In this document: positions 55,761 to 64,000 of the stretch, piece by piece
Numbering within the stretch: position 1 is the stretch's first letter
Layout of the letters: every line of letters starts with the position of its first letter
From: Sphingopyxis sp. HIX
GTDB taxonomy: Bacteria; Pseudomonadota; Alphaproteobacteria; Sphingomonadales; Sphingomonadaceae
NCBI RefSeq assembly: GCF_001468285.1
Contig: NZ_LNSB01000016.1
Span: 1 to 64,000 of the forward strand
Direction of reading: 5' to 3'
Length of the DNA stretch: 64,000 bases
Program-made: the position numbers and the translations under genes
The notes under the pieces: model-generated
Databases searched by the model: none
Seen by the model: only the letters and a program-made list of their open reading frames with translations
Told to the model about the DNA's origin: nothing

Positions 55761-56613
55761 GCCCGCGTCGGGCCAAGGGGGGGCGCACAGCCGCTTCCAC
55801 ACGGTCCGCTCCCGGCTCGAGGCGATGGCGGTCGAGCCAGGGCCGCGCGGCTGGTTCCTCGAATTCCTCGTCTTCGGTTTCAAGCAGGGCTGGGCATGCC
55901 TGTTCGGCGGCCTGATGCTCGCGCTGCTGCTCGGCACGCATCTCTTCTGGCCCGAAAGCGCGCCGCTCCATCGCTACGACGCGATCACGATCGGCGCGGT
56001 GCTGATCCAGCTCTTCATGCTCGCCTTCCGGCTCGAGACACCGAAGGAAGCGCTGGTCATCCTGATCTTCCACATCGTCGGCACGGTGATGGAATTGTTC
56101 AAGACCGCCGCGGGCTCGTGGCAATATCCCGAGGCGAGCCTGCTCCACATCGGCGCCGTCCCGCTCTTCTCGGGCTTCATGTACGCCGCGGTCGGCAGCT
56201 ATATCGCCCGCGTCTGGCGCATCTTCGATTTCCGCTACACCGGCTATCCGCCGCTATGGGCGACCTATGCGCTGGCGGCCGCGATCTACGTCAATTTCTT
56301 CGCGCACCACTGGCTGCCCGACATCCGCTGGCTGCTTTTCGCCGCGACCGCGTGGCTCTTCTGGCGCTGCCAGGTGTGGTTCCGCCCGCTCCACATCCAC
56401 CGCCGCATGCCCCTGCTCGTCGGCTGGGCCATGGTCGCGCTGTTCATCTGGTTCGCCGAAAATATCGGCACTTTCGCCAGAGCCTGGACCTACCCCAGCC
56501 AGGACGGCGGCTGGCACATGGTCGGCCTGGAAAAGCTCGGCAGCTGGTATCTGCTGATGATCATCAGCTTCGTGCTGGTCAGCCTCGTGCAGCGACCGAA
56601 GGCGCCCGATTAA
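55753..56613 (+). CDS. DUF817 integral membrane protein
   Basis: A 286-residue protein with about eight transmembrane helices. Recognisable family segments are FVFGFKQGWACLFGGLML, FRLETPKEALVILIFHIVGT and WTYPSQDGGWHMVGLEKLGS. The family function is unknown. It is translationally coupled to the Amj-like gene and convergent with the M24 peptidase gene, sharing TTAA at the stops. Confidence 0.85.
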   Translation: MSEPASGQGGAHSRFHTVRSRLEAMAVEPGPRGWFLEFLVFGFKQGWACLFGGLMLALLLGTHLFWPESAPLHRYDAITIGAVLIQLFMLAFRLETPKEALVILIFHIVGTVMELFKTAAGSWQYPEASLLHIGAVPLFSGFMYAAVGSYIARVWRIFDFRYTGYPPLWATYALAAAIYVNFFAHHWLPDIRWLLFAATAWLFWRCQVWFRPLHIHRRMPLLVGWAMVALFIWFAENIGTFARAWTYPSQDGGWHMVGLEKLGSWYLLMIISFVLVSLVQRPKAPD

Positions 56614-57854
56614 GCGAACGGCCGGTCGATCGACGGCGGCGGTTCGCTGAACCATTTGGGGCCCGTCTCGGTCATGTAGAAACAATCCTCGAGCCGGATC
56701 CCGAATTCGCCGGGGATATAGATGCCCGGCTCGTTGGAGAAGCACATGCCCGGCGCGAGCTTCGTCGTCTCGCCGCGCACCAGGTTGACCGGCTCGTGCC
56801 CGTCGAGCCCGATGCCGTGGCCGGTGCGGTGCGAGGTGCCGGGCAGCTTGTAATGCGGCCCCCAGCCGAGCCCCGCATAATAGCGGCGCACCGCATCGTC
56901 GACCGCCCCCGCCGGCGTGCCGAGCTTCGCCGCGGCGAAGGCGACGTCCTGCCCCTTGCGCATCTGGTCCCACACCTGCCGCTGGCGCGGGTTCGCCTTG
57001 CCGTAGACGAAGCTGCGCGAAATGTCGGACTGATAGCCGTGGACGGTGGCGCCGCAGTCCATCAGCACGACTTCGCCGTCGCGCACCGCCTGCGGCTTGC
57101 CCGACCCGTGCGGATAGGCGCTCGCCTCGCCGAGCAGGATCAGCTCGAACTCGCTGCGCCCGCCGAGCGCGGTCGTCGCGGCCGCCATGATCGCGCCGAT
57201 GTCGGCGGGGGTCATCCCCGCCTCGATCCGCGGCGCGGTGTGGCGATAGGCGGCGATGGTGATGTCCGACGCGATCTGCATCAGCGCGATCTCGGCTGCC
57301 GACTTGTGCATCCGGCACCCGCGCACCACCGGCGCACCGTTGACCACCGTCGCCTCCGGCATCGCCTTTTCGAGCCCGTCGACCGCGAAATAGCGCACCG
57401 TTTCCTCGACGCCGATCTTGCCCTTCGCCAGCCCGCGCTTGCCGAGCCAGGCCGCGACCGCCGCGAGCGGATTCTCGTCCTCGTTCCACGTCAGAACCTC
57501 GGCATCGATGCCTAGGCTCTCGCGCACCGACGGTTCCTCGAAAAAGGGCGTGACGACCGCGACCTCGCCTTCGCGGGTCAGGATCGCCGCGGTCAGCCGC
57601 TCGCTGCGGTTCCAGCGCACCCCGGTGAAATAGATCAGGCTCGACCCCGGCTCGATCAGCAGCGCGCCGATGTCGTTCGCGGCCATCAGTTCCTTCGCCT
57701 TGGCGAGGCGCGCCAGACGCTCGGGCTTGCCGATCGGCACCGCCTTCGCCGCGAGGTTCGGGAGGCCCGCGGTGTCGGCGGCGAGCACCGATGCCGGCAG
57801 CGTCGCCGCCAGCCCGGTCAGCGCCGCGGTTCCCAGAAAGTGCCGCCGGTACAT
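56610..57854 (-). CDS. Tat-exported M24 (Xaa-Pro aminopeptidase-like) metallopeptidase
   Basis: A 414-residue peptidase with a twin-arginine signal MYRRHFLGTAALTGLA and AxA-type cleavage site (SVLAADT). A creatinase-like N-terminal domain is followed by the pita-bread catalytic domain with metal ligands in LMDCGATVHGYQSDISRSF, HRTGHGIGLDGH, FSNEPGIYIP and RLEDCFYM. The ATG at 57854 is preferred because GAGGGG precedes it; an ATG at 57872 would overlap the upstream gene. It probably trims proline-containing peptides in the periplasm. Confidence 0.92.
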   Translation of the reverse strand: MYRRHFLGTAALTGLAATLPASVLAADTAGLPNLAAKAVPIGKPERLARLAKAKELMAANDIGALLIEPGSSLIYFTGVRWNRSERLTAAILTREGEVAVVTPFFEEPSVRESLGIDAEVLTWNEDENPLAAVAAWLGKRGLAKGKIGVEETVRYFAVDGLEKAMPEATVVNGAPVVRGCRMHKSAAEIALMQIASDITIAAYRHTAPRIEAGMTPADIGAIMAAATTALGGRSEFELILLGEASAYPHGSGKPQAVRDGEVVLMDCGATVHGYQSDISRSFVYGKANPRQRQVWDQMRKGQDVAFAAAKLGTPAGAVDDAVRRYYAGLGWGPHYKLPGTSHRTGHGIGLDGHEPVNLVRGETTKLAPGMCFSNEPGIYIPGEFGIRLEDCFYMTETGPKWFSEPPPSIDRPFA

Positions 57855-57864
57855 CGTTTTCCCC

Positions 57865-59073
57865 TCAGTCATAGATCAGCAGATCGGCGATCTCGGCGCG
57901 CCACGCCGCCTCGTCAGGCCCCGCCAGTGCATCGAGATCCCCCGCCTCGGCCGCGGCATCGTCGACCCATTCGCGCAGGCCCGTGCCGCCGTTGATCACG
58001 TCGATCGCGAGCACATCGTCGGTATATTCATATTTGAAATCCTTGCCGCGCCAGATCGGATAGTCGGGATAGAGCGACCGGATCGCCTTGAACCCCAGCG
58101 CCTGCACGCGCCACGGCCGGAACGCCGCATGATCGTACCAGCCGCCCTCGGCATGGATGAACACGCCGTTGTTCAGCACCTTCATATGCTTGTGGAAGGT
58201 CGGCTCGAACCAGATGTCGCGCAGCCTGCACCCCGCGAGCCATCCGGGCGCGAGCCGCTGCATCTCGGCGATCACCCCCTTGGCGTCGATATCGGGCGCG
58301 CCGAAGAGTTCGAGCGGACGCGTCGTCCCGCGCCCCTCGCTCAAGGTCGCGCCCTCGACCATCACCGTCCCCGCATAGGCGCGCGCCATGTTGAGGTTCG
58401 CGGCATTGGGGCTGGGGTTGATCCACACGCGCTCGGTGGGCCAGCCGAAGCCCGGGCCATCGGGCTGCCACCCCTCCATTTCGATCACGCGGTACTCGAC
58501 GTCGAGCCCGAAATGGCGGATGAACCAATGCCCCATCTCGCCCATCGTCAGCCCGTGGCGCATCACCATCGGCCCCGCGCCGACAAAGCTTTCCCAGCCC
58601 GGCTGCAGTAGAGTGCCTTCGACCGGTCGCCCGGCGGGATTGGGCCGGTCGAGCACCCACACGCCCTTGCCATGCGCCGCCGCGGCTTCGAGCACATAGA
58701 GCAAGGTCGTGACATAGGTATAGATGCGGCAGCCCAGGTCCTGCAGGTCGACCAGCATCACGTCGAAGGTGTGCATCGACTGCCCGCTCGGCCGCCGCAC
58801 CTCGCCATAAAGGCTGAACACGGGCATGCCATAGGTCGGGTCGGTGAAGTCGGGCGACTCCATCATATTGTCCTGCAGGTCGCCGCGCACGCCATGCTGC
58901 GGCCCGAACACCGCGGTGACGTCGATCCCGGCGGCGACCAAGGCGTCGATGCTGTGCGTGAGGTCCGCGGTAACCGAAGCCGGATGCGCGAGCAGCGCGA
59001 CCCGCTTGCCCTCGAGCGGTTTGCGAAGCGCGGGGTCGGCGAGCAGGCGGTCGATACCGAAGGCAATTGTCAT
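57865..59073 (-). CDS. namZ: NamZ-type exo-beta-N-acetylmuramidase (DUF1343)
   Basis: A 402-residue protein of family DUF1343. The N-terminal Rossmann-like part has VALLAHPASVTADLTHSI, VFGPQHGVRGDLQDNM and VMLVDLQDLGCRIYTYVTT. Later WINPSPNAANLNMARAYAGT and GGWYDHAAFRPWR are family-typical. Bacillus NamZ removes terminal N-acetylmuramic acid from peptidoglycan fragments. No signal peptide is obvious from the ATG at 59073, so it would act in the cytoplasm, perhaps in recycling. It overlaps the DOMON-like gene by ATGA. Confidence 0.85.
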   Translation of the reverse strand: MTIAFGIDRLLADPALRKPLEGKRVALLAHPASVTADLTHSIDALVAAGIDVTAVFGPQHGVRGDLQDNMMESPDFTDPTYGMPVFSLYGEVRRPSGQSMHTFDVMLVDLQDLGCRIYTYVTTLLYVLEAAAAHGKGVWVLDRPNPAGRPVEGTLLQPGWESFVGAGPMVMRHGLTMGEMGHWFIRHFGLDVEYRVIEMEGWQPDGPGFGWPTERVWINPSPNAANLNMARAYAGTVMVEGATLSEGRGTTRPLELFGAPDIDAKGVIAEMQRLAPGWLAGCRLRDIWFEPTFHKHMKVLNNGVFIHAEGGWYDHAAFRPWRVQALGFKAIRSLYPDYPIWRGKDFKYEYTDDVLAIDVINGGTGLREWVDDAAAEAGDLDALAGPDEAAWRAEIADLLIYD

Positions 59074-59654
59074 GCGGGCGGAGGTGCCCCAAGCGTCAGC
59101 GCAAAGCAATCGGGATGATGGAAGTCGGGCTTGCCCGGCGGATGGCGCAGCGCCCAGTAGCTTTTGGTGCCGTCGGTTTCTTCGACGACGGCGGAGAGGG
59201 CTGCTAGGAGCGGAGCATCCGTCCACCCCCGCGGCAACTGAACCGTCGCCTCCAGCGCGAGATGCGAGGCACTGCAATCAAGGAATATCGCGGGGGGCTC
59301 AATATCGAGATTCTCGCCGCCGTCGCGATAGCTCGCAAACCGGTACGCCGCCCATTGGCTCGACGGCGAAAAGTTGAACTCCAGATATCCCGGCTCGCCG
59401 GGCTGCTTGAGAAAGAGTTCACAGCACGTCGTTTTCCAGAGCCCGTCGGCCCGGTCGCGTTCCGCCGGGTCAGGAAGCGTGAGGTCAGTCTCGGGCACTT
59501 CGATATGATAGCGCAGCCACAGGGCGCCGTCGGGAGACAACTCGAATTGCACTTCGACGCTCTCAACCGCGCGCGCCGGCGCTTCGGGGTGCGCGATGAG
59601 CATCAAGCCTACGGTAGGCTCCGGCCAATCCGGCTCGAGATCAAGCGGCATCAT
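59070..59654 (-). CDS. DOMON-like domain protein
   Basis: A 194-residue beta-rich protein of the DOMON-like type, with LWLRYHIEVPETDLTLPD, DGLWKTTCCELFLKQPG and YLEFNFSPSSQWAAYRF. Such domains usually bind heme or sugars. Two adjacent ATGs occur; the one at 59654 follows AGGGAGA. There is no signal peptide. ATGA overlap with namZ implies a joint role, possibly recognition of cell-wall sugars. Confidence 0.8.
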   Translation of the reverse strand: MMPLDLEPDWPEPTVGLMLIAHPEAPARAVESVEVQFELSPDGALWLRYHIEVPETDLTLPDPAERDRADGLWKTTCCELFLKQPGEPGYLEFNFSPSSQWAAYRFASYRDGGENLDIEPPAIFLDCSASHLALEATVQLPRGWTDAPLLAALSAVVEETDGTKSYWALRHPPGKPDFHHPDCFALTLGAPPPA

Positions 59655-59777
59655 ATTCTCCCTGGCTGCCGCGAACTAAAACCAAGGACCGTCCGCATAC
59701 AAGCTTGAGACAAGCCGATTGGTCGGAAACGAACCGAGTTGGGTTTACCCGTTTCCCATGCTAAGCGCCCGCGCGCT

Positions 59778-61004
59778 ATGACCAGTTACAAATCCGATCT
59801 GCTCCGCGTGCTCGACAGCCGCGGCTATATCCACCAACAGACCGACGCGGAAGGGCTCGACGCCCTTGCCGCCAAGCAGATCATTCCCGCCTATATCGGC
59901 TTCGACGCCACCGCACCCAGCTTGCACGTCGGCAGCCTGGTCCAGATCATGATGCTGCGCCGCCTGCAGCAGACGGGGCACAAGCCCGTCGTGCTGATGG
60001 GCGGTGGCACCACGCGCATCGGCGACCCCACGGGCCGCGACGAGAGCCGCAAGATGCTGGACGACGCGACGATCGAGGCCAATATCGCGTCGATCCGCAC
60101 GATCTTCGAACCCTTCCTGACCTTCGGCGACGGCCCGACCGACGCGGTGATGGTCAACAACCACGACTGGCTGGGCCAGCTCGGTTATATCGAGTTGCTG
60201 CAGGAGGTCGGAACCCACTTCACGATCAACCGCATGCTGACCTTCGACTCGGTCAAATTGCGGCTCGAGCGCGAACAGCCGATGACCTTCCTCGAATTCA
60301 ACTACATGATCCTGCAGGGCTACGACTTCCGCCACCTGTCGAAGGCGATGGGCGTGCGGCTGCAGATGGGCGGGTCGGACCAGTGGGGCAACATCGTCAA
60401 CGGGATGGAGCTTGGCCGCCGCATGGACGGCGCCGATCTCTATGGCCTGACGACTCCTCTGCTGACCACCGCGGCGGGCGCCAAGATGGGCAAGACCGCC
60501 GCCGGCGCGGTATGGCTAAATTCGGATCAACTGTCCCATTTTGATTACTGGCAGTATTGGCGCAACGCCGACGACCGCGACGTCGGCAAGTTCCTGAAGC
60601 TGTTCACCGACCTGCCGCTCGACGAGATCGCCCGCCTCGAAGCGCTCGAAGGCGCCGAGATCAACGAGGCGAAGAAGATCCTCGCCGACGCCGCGACCGC
60701 GCTGTGCCGCGGCGACGAAGCGGCGCGCACCGCCGCCGAGACCGCCGCGCAAACCTTTGAAAAAGGGCAGATCGGCGGCGATCTCCCGCAGGTCGCGGCG
60801 CCCGCCGAAGGCATCCGTATCCTCGATGCGCTCCGCGAACTCGGCTTCGCGGCGTCGAACAAGGAGGGGCGGCGCAAACTCGACGAGGGCGCAGTCAAGG
60901 TCGATGGCGTCGTGATCCGCGACCCCAATCATGTGATTTCGCCCGCCGCCGACCCGGTGCCGCTGAGCCTCGGTGCCAAGAAGCACGGGCTGGTCACACG
61001 CTGA
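59778..61004 (+). CDS. tyrS: Tyrosyl-tRNA synthetase
   Basis: A 408-residue class I synthetase. The HIGH-like motif is [10 protein letters not shown], the tyrosine pocket includes FDATAPS and GGSDQWGNI, and the KMSKS-like motif is [10 protein letters not shown]. The C-terminal S4 RNA-binding domain includes [20 protein letters not shown]. The ATG at 59778 gives the normal length; an upstream frame to 59739 is not needed. Confidence 0.97.
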   Translation: MTSYKSDLLRVLDSRGYIHQQTDAEGLDALAAKQIIPAYIGFDATAPSLHVGSLVQIMMLRRLQQTGHKPVVLMGGGTTRIGDPTGRDESRKMLDDATIEANIASIRTIFEPFLTFGDGPTDAVMVNNHDWLGQLGYIELLQEVGTHFTINRMLTFDSVKLRLEREQPMTFLEFNYMILQGYDFRHLSKAMGVRLQMGGSDQWGNIVNGMELGRRMDGADLYGLTTPLLTTAAGAKMGKTAAGAVWLNSDQLSHFDYWQYWRNADDRDVGKFLKLFTDLPLDEIARLEALEGAEINEAKKILADAATALCRGDEAARTAAETAAQTFEKGQIGGDLPQVAAPAEGIRILDALRELGFAASNKEGRRKLDEGAVKVDGVVIRDPNHVISPAADPVPLSLGAKKHGLVTR

Positions 61005-61022
61005 CGGCTTGCCGCAGCGTTT
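60999..61022 (+). terminator. Possible terminator of tyrS
   Basis: The stop-overlapping segment cgctgacggcttgccgcagcgttta can fold with arms cgctg-cgg and ccgcagcg (one bulged A) and is followed by ttt. It is weak but is the only candidate before the PilZ gene, which starts at 61081. Confidence 0.4.
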
Positions 61023-61080
61023 ACCACTTCTTAGGTGAATCGCGGCGATCACTTCGCGCTCGACCAGCGAGAGTGATGGA

Positions 61081-61419
61081 ATGCGCAAGATCGACACCAA
61101 CAAGGCCCATTATGTCGGGCTCGACCAGCGGCTTTCGCCGCGCAGCGACGTCTATTGCCGCCTGCCGATGATCCTGCCCGACGGCGGCCAAGATATGTGC
61201 ACCTGCGTCAACATCAGCTCGGACGGGCTGCTGATGCGCTACGAACGCGGGCTCGAAATCGGCGACCTCGTGGTGTTCCGCATGCCGATCATCGGCCGCA
61301 TCGCCGCCAAGGTCATCTGGTCGCTCGCCGGCAAGACCGGCGTCCAGTTCGAAAAGATGATCGCGGTCGAGGATTATCTGCCGATGATCCGCGCCATGGG
61401 CGCCCGCGGCGACCTCTAA
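61081..61419 (+). CDS. PilZ-domain protein
   Basis: A 112-residue stand-alone PilZ domain. The c-di-GMP-binding signatures are present: R-x3-R in DQRLSPRSDVY and (D/N)xSxxG in VNISSDGLLMRY. It probably binds c-di-GMP to adjust motility, polysaccharide or cell-cycle outputs. The stop overlaps the convergent recG stop by CTAA. A GAGAG site lies upstream of the ATG. Confidence 0.88.
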   Translation: MRKIDTNKAHYVGLDQRLSPRSDVYCRLPMILPDGGQDMCTCVNISSDGLLMRYERGLEIGDLVVFRMPIIGRIAAKVIWSLAGKTGVQFEKMIAVEDYLPMIRAMGARGDL

Positions 61420-63479
61420 CCGCTCCGGAGCAGCGGCACCGCCGCATCGCGTTCGAACAGATAAAGGCAGAGCCGCACCGCCTCGCCGCGTGCGCCGTCC
61501 ATGCCGCCGTCGCGCTCGACGAACAGCCGCGCATCGTCATGCGCCACGGGCAGCAGCCGCACGAGCTGCTCGGCGCTCGCGACGCGGTAATCGGCGTCGC
61601 CCGACTGCTTGAGCCCCAGGAGTTCGCCGCCGCCGCGCAGTTCCAGATCCTTCTCGGCGATCACGAACCCGTCGTTCGTTTCGCGCATCAGCGCCAGCCG
61701 CTCGCGCGCGGTCTCCGAGAGGGTCTGCGAGCGCAGCAGCAGGCACACCGATTTCGCCGCGCCCCGCCCGACGCGCCCGCGCAGCTGGTGGAGCTGCGCC
61801 AACCCGAAATTCTCGGCATGCTCGACGATCATCAGGCTGGCGGCGGGAACATCGACCCCGACTTCGATCACCGTCGTCGCGACGAGCACGCCGATCCGGC
61901 CCGCCTGGAAGCGCGCCATGACCTCGTCCTTGTCGGGGCCCTTCATCCGCCCGTGCACCAGCCCCACACGATCGTCACCGAGCCGCAAGCGCAGCAGCGC
62001 CGCCCGCTCCTCGGCCGCCGCCAGCTCGCTCGCCTCGCTCTCGGCGACCAGCGGGCACACCCAGTACGCCTGCGCCCCGCTCGCGAGATGGCGTTCGAGC
62101 CCGCCGATCACCTCGTCGAGCCGGTCGACCGAGACGACGCGCGTATCGACCGGGGTGCGCCCCGGCGGCATTTCGTCGATCCGCGACACGTCCATCTCGC
62201 CATGATTGGCGAGTTGCAGCGTGCGCGGGATCGGGGTCGCGGTCATCACCAGCAGGTGCGGCGGCCGCTGGCCCTTGGCGGTGAGCATCAGCCGCTGTGC
62301 GACGCCGAAACGATGCTGCTCGTCGACGACGACCAGCGACAGGTCGCGGTAATTCACCGCCTCCTGGAAGATCGCATGCGTGCCGACCAGGATATCGATG
62401 CTGCCGTCGGCCAGCCCCATCAGCGTCGATTCGCGCACCCGTCCCTTGTCGCGCCCGGTCAGAATCGCGATGTTCACCGGCAGCCCCGCGAGCATCGCCT
62501 GCAAGGTCGCGAAATGCTGGCGCGCCAGTATCTCGGTCGGCGCGAGCAGCGCCGCCTGCGTCCCCGCCTCGACCGCGGTCAGCATCGCGCGCAGCGCGAC
62601 CAGCGTCTTGCCCGACCCGACATCGCCCTGCAGCATGCGCAGCATCGGCACGTCCTGCGCCATGTCGCCCGCGATCTCGCGCCCGACGCGTTCCTGCGCA
62701 CCCGTGAGTCCAAACGGCAGCTTGAGCGCCCCGGTCAGCCGCCCGTCGCCGGCGATCCCGCGCCCCTTGCGTTTGCGCAGCCCCTCGCGGATCAGCATCA
62801 GCGCGACCTGGCTCGCGAAAATCTCGTCATAGGCGAGGCGGTCGTGCGCCGCGGCATCGTGCGGGCTGGCATGCGCGCGCGCCAGCGCCTCCTGCCACGC
62901 CGGCCAGCTGCGCAGCGCCAGCAGCGGTCCGTCGATCCACTCGGCGAGCTCGGGGCGCCGTTCGAGCGCGATCTCGACCAGCTGGTTCAACCGCGCGTTG
63001 GTGAGCCCCTCGGTCAGCGGATAGACCGCCTCGCTCGTCGCGATCTCCCCCTCGCCCGGCTCGCCGACATGGTCTGGATGGACGATCTGGCGCATGTCGC
63101 CATAGGCGTCGAGCCGCCCCGACACCTGCCGCGGCTCGCCCAAGGGGAAAAGCTTCTTCGCCAGCCCCGCGGTGCGCCCGAAATAGACGAGCCGGACATG
63201 GTCGCCCGCGCCGTCGAAGGCCTCGACGCCGAAAGGCGCGCGCGGGGACCGCCCGGGGCGATAATCCTGCGCGGTCAGCGTCACGATGATCTGCTGCCCG
63301 ACCTGTGCTTGGTCGAGCCGATCGACCGGATAGCGCTGCACCAGCCCGGTCGGCAGGTGGAACAGCACGTCGACCACGCGCTCGAGCCCGAGCCGCGTCA
63401 GCGGCTTGGCGAGCTGCGGCCCGACGCCCTTCAGGTCGGTCAGCGCGGCAAAGAGCGGATTGAGTATCTCGGGTCGCAT
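61416..63479 (-). CDS. recG: ATP-dependent DNA helicase RecG
   Basis: A 687-residue superfamily 2 helicase that remodels stalled forks and branched recombination intermediates. The N-terminal wedge domain has DLKGVGPQLAKPLTRLGLE. Walker A is QGDVGSGKTLVAL, the DExH box LVVVDEQHRFG, motif III TATPIPRTLQL, and motif VI LHQLRGRVGRG. Length is typical. It is divergent from sdhE with 81 nt between. Confidence 0.98.
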   Translation of the reverse strand: MRPEILNPLFAALTDLKGVGPQLAKPLTRLGLERVVDVLFHLPTGLVQRYPVDRLDQAQVGQQIIVTLTAQDYRPGRSPRAPFGVEAFDGAGDHVRLVYFGRTAGLAKKLFPLGEPRQVSGRLDAYGDMRQIVHPDHVGEPGEGEIATSEAVYPLTEGLTNARLNQLVEIALERRPELAEWIDGPLLALRSWPAWQEALARAHASPHDAAAHDRLAYDEIFASQVALMLIREGLRKRKGRGIAGDGRLTGALKLPFGLTGAQERVGREIAGDMAQDVPMLRMLQGDVGSGKTLVALRAMLTAVEAGTQAALLAPTEILARQHFATLQAMLAGLPVNIAILTGRDKGRVRESTLMGLADGSIDILVGTHAIFQEAVNYRDLSLVVVDEQHRFGVAQRLMLTAKGQRPPHLLVMTATPIPRTLQLANHGEMDVSRIDEMPPGRTPVDTRVVSVDRLDEVIGGLERHLASGAQAYWVCPLVAESEASELAAAEERAALLRLRLGDDRVGLVHGRMKGPDKDEVMARFQAGRIGVLVATTVIEVGVDVPAASLMIVEHAENFGLAQLHQLRGRVGRGAAKSVCLLLRSQTLSETARERLALMRETNDGFVIAEKDLELRGGGELLGLKQSGDADYRVASAEQLVRLLPVAHDDARLFVERDGGMDGARGEAVRLCLYLFERDAAVPLLRSG

Positions 63480-63560
63480 GGCTAGTGCATCCCGTCTATC
63501 GCTTGCTTGCCCCGTGCGCCACTCCCGGCGTCATGGGCTATCGGGATTCGTACCGTGCCC

Positions 63561-63821
63561 ATGACCGACCGTCTCAAACGCCTCAAATTCCGCGCCTGGC
63601 ATCGCGGCACGCGCGAGGCCGATTATATGATCGGCGGCTTTTTCGACCGCTATTCGCCCGAATGGAGCGACGACGACATCGCATGGTACGAACTGGTGGT
63701 CGAGGAGGATGACGTCGACATCATGGCCTGGGCGCTCGGCACCGGGCATCCGCCCGCGCATCTCGACCGCCCCGACATGATCGCCGCGATGCGCCGGCTG
63801 GACTATATCCCGCTGCCATGA
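63561..63821 (+). CDS. sdhE: FAD assembly factor SdhE
   Basis: An 86-residue protein of the SdhE/SDHAF2 family that promotes flavinylation of succinate dehydrogenase. It has KFRAWHRGTREADYMIGGFF, containing the R-G-x-x-E motif, and the acidic WYELVVEEDDVDIMAW. The ATG at 63561 gives the usual length; an upstream start at 63507 adds an unlikely extension. It overlaps mfd by ATGA; recG-sdhE-mfd is a common alphaproteobacterial order. Confidence 0.95.
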   Translation: MTDRLKRLKFRAWHRGTREADYMIGGFFDRYSPEWSDDDIAWYELVVEEDDVDIMAWALGTGHPPAHLDRPDMIAAMRRLDYIPLP

Positions 63822-64000
63822 CTCGAAGTGCCGCCGACATCTTTGCCGCCATCGCGTCGGCACCCGCGCCGCTGACGATTTCGCGCGCGGCCGACGGTTT
63901 CCTGCCGCTGCTGCTCGCCGACTTGGCGCGCGCCAGCGACAAGCGCCTCGTCTATGTCGCGACCGACGATGCCGCGATGCAGGCGGTCGCCGACGCGGCG
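63818..64000 (+). CDS. mfd: Transcription-repair coupling factor Mfd (partial, N-terminus only)
   Basis: Only the first 61 residues are in the window (MTRSAADIFAAIASAPAPL, then FLPLLLADLARASDKRLVYV and ATDDAAMQAVADA). They fit the UvrB-homology start of Mfd, including the segment that aligns to the early strand-helix of domain D1. The position after sdhE and close to recG is the usual one for mfd in alphaproteobacteria. The frame stays open to the window end. Without the helicase domains the call relies on context. Confidence 0.75.
   Translation, partial: MTRSAADIFAAIASAPAPLTISRAADGFLPLLLADLARASDKRLVYVATDDAAMQAVADAA

Noticed and set aside
61155-63485. Plus-strand open frame of 776 codons opposite recG
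   Set aside because: Shadow of recG; starts inside the PilZ gene and has no domain.

Overview
The window looks like a chromosomal segment of a high-GC alphaproteobacterium, most likely a sphingomonad (Sphingopyxis-like). Reasons: strong GC bias in third positions; a circularly permuted two-piece tmRNA with tag ANDNEALALAA; the yqeY-dnaG-rpoD, recG-sdhE-mfd and riboswitch/TonB-receptor arrangements; and short palindromes with the core ctcccctcccgc. Genes are densely packed, and many neighbours overlap by 4 nt (ATGA/GTGA).

Layout. 1-4325: a small unknown gene, a HerA/DUF87-type ATPase, then a NarL-type response regulator and a hybrid histidine kinase. 4322-8599 (minus): an exported-protein operon built around an orphan TPR-secretin. 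8699-10735 (minus): a class A penicillin-binding protein. 10736-11445: a large inverted-repeat element and a cobalamin riboswitch. 11446-26651: two riboswitch-led B12 operons. The first carries a TonB receptor, adenosyltransferase, BtuFCD and a PhyH-type dioxygenase. The second carries a TonB receptor, a small membrane protein, DUF1636, CobT, CobC, CobS, CobD, CbiB, CobQ and CobU. Together they can import corrinoids, adenosylate them and attach the lower ligand; no corrin-ring genes are present here.

26716-35827: a giant DUF2339 membrane protein with internal repeats, the tmRNA gene, mscL, a lemA/TPM operon, a NUDIX hydrolase, a rhomboid protease and greA. 35924-41107 (minus): carA and carB with two small coupled genes between them. 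41240-46680: yqeY, dnaG and rpoD, ended by a strong terminator. dnaG carries an in-frame 314-residue intein inserted immediately before the third zinc ligand of its zinc finger.

46805-49942: a polysaccharide-deacetylase/formyltransferase pair, a PspC-domain gene behind a near-perfect sigma-54 promoter, and an unknown gene. 50048-56613: a MoxR ATPase and its CoxE-like VWA partner, separated by a GFA protein, a soluble chemoreceptor and an AT-richer unknown gene, followed by Amj-like and DUF817 membrane proteins. 56610-59654 (minus): a DOMON-like protein, a NamZ-type muramidase and a Tat-exported M24 peptidase. 59778-64000: tyrS, a PilZ protein, recG, sdhE and the start of mfd.

The strongest novelty candidates are the zinc-finger intein in DnaG, the orphan secretin operon, the single-cysteine membrane protein in the B12 operon, and the sigma-54 control of the PspC gene.
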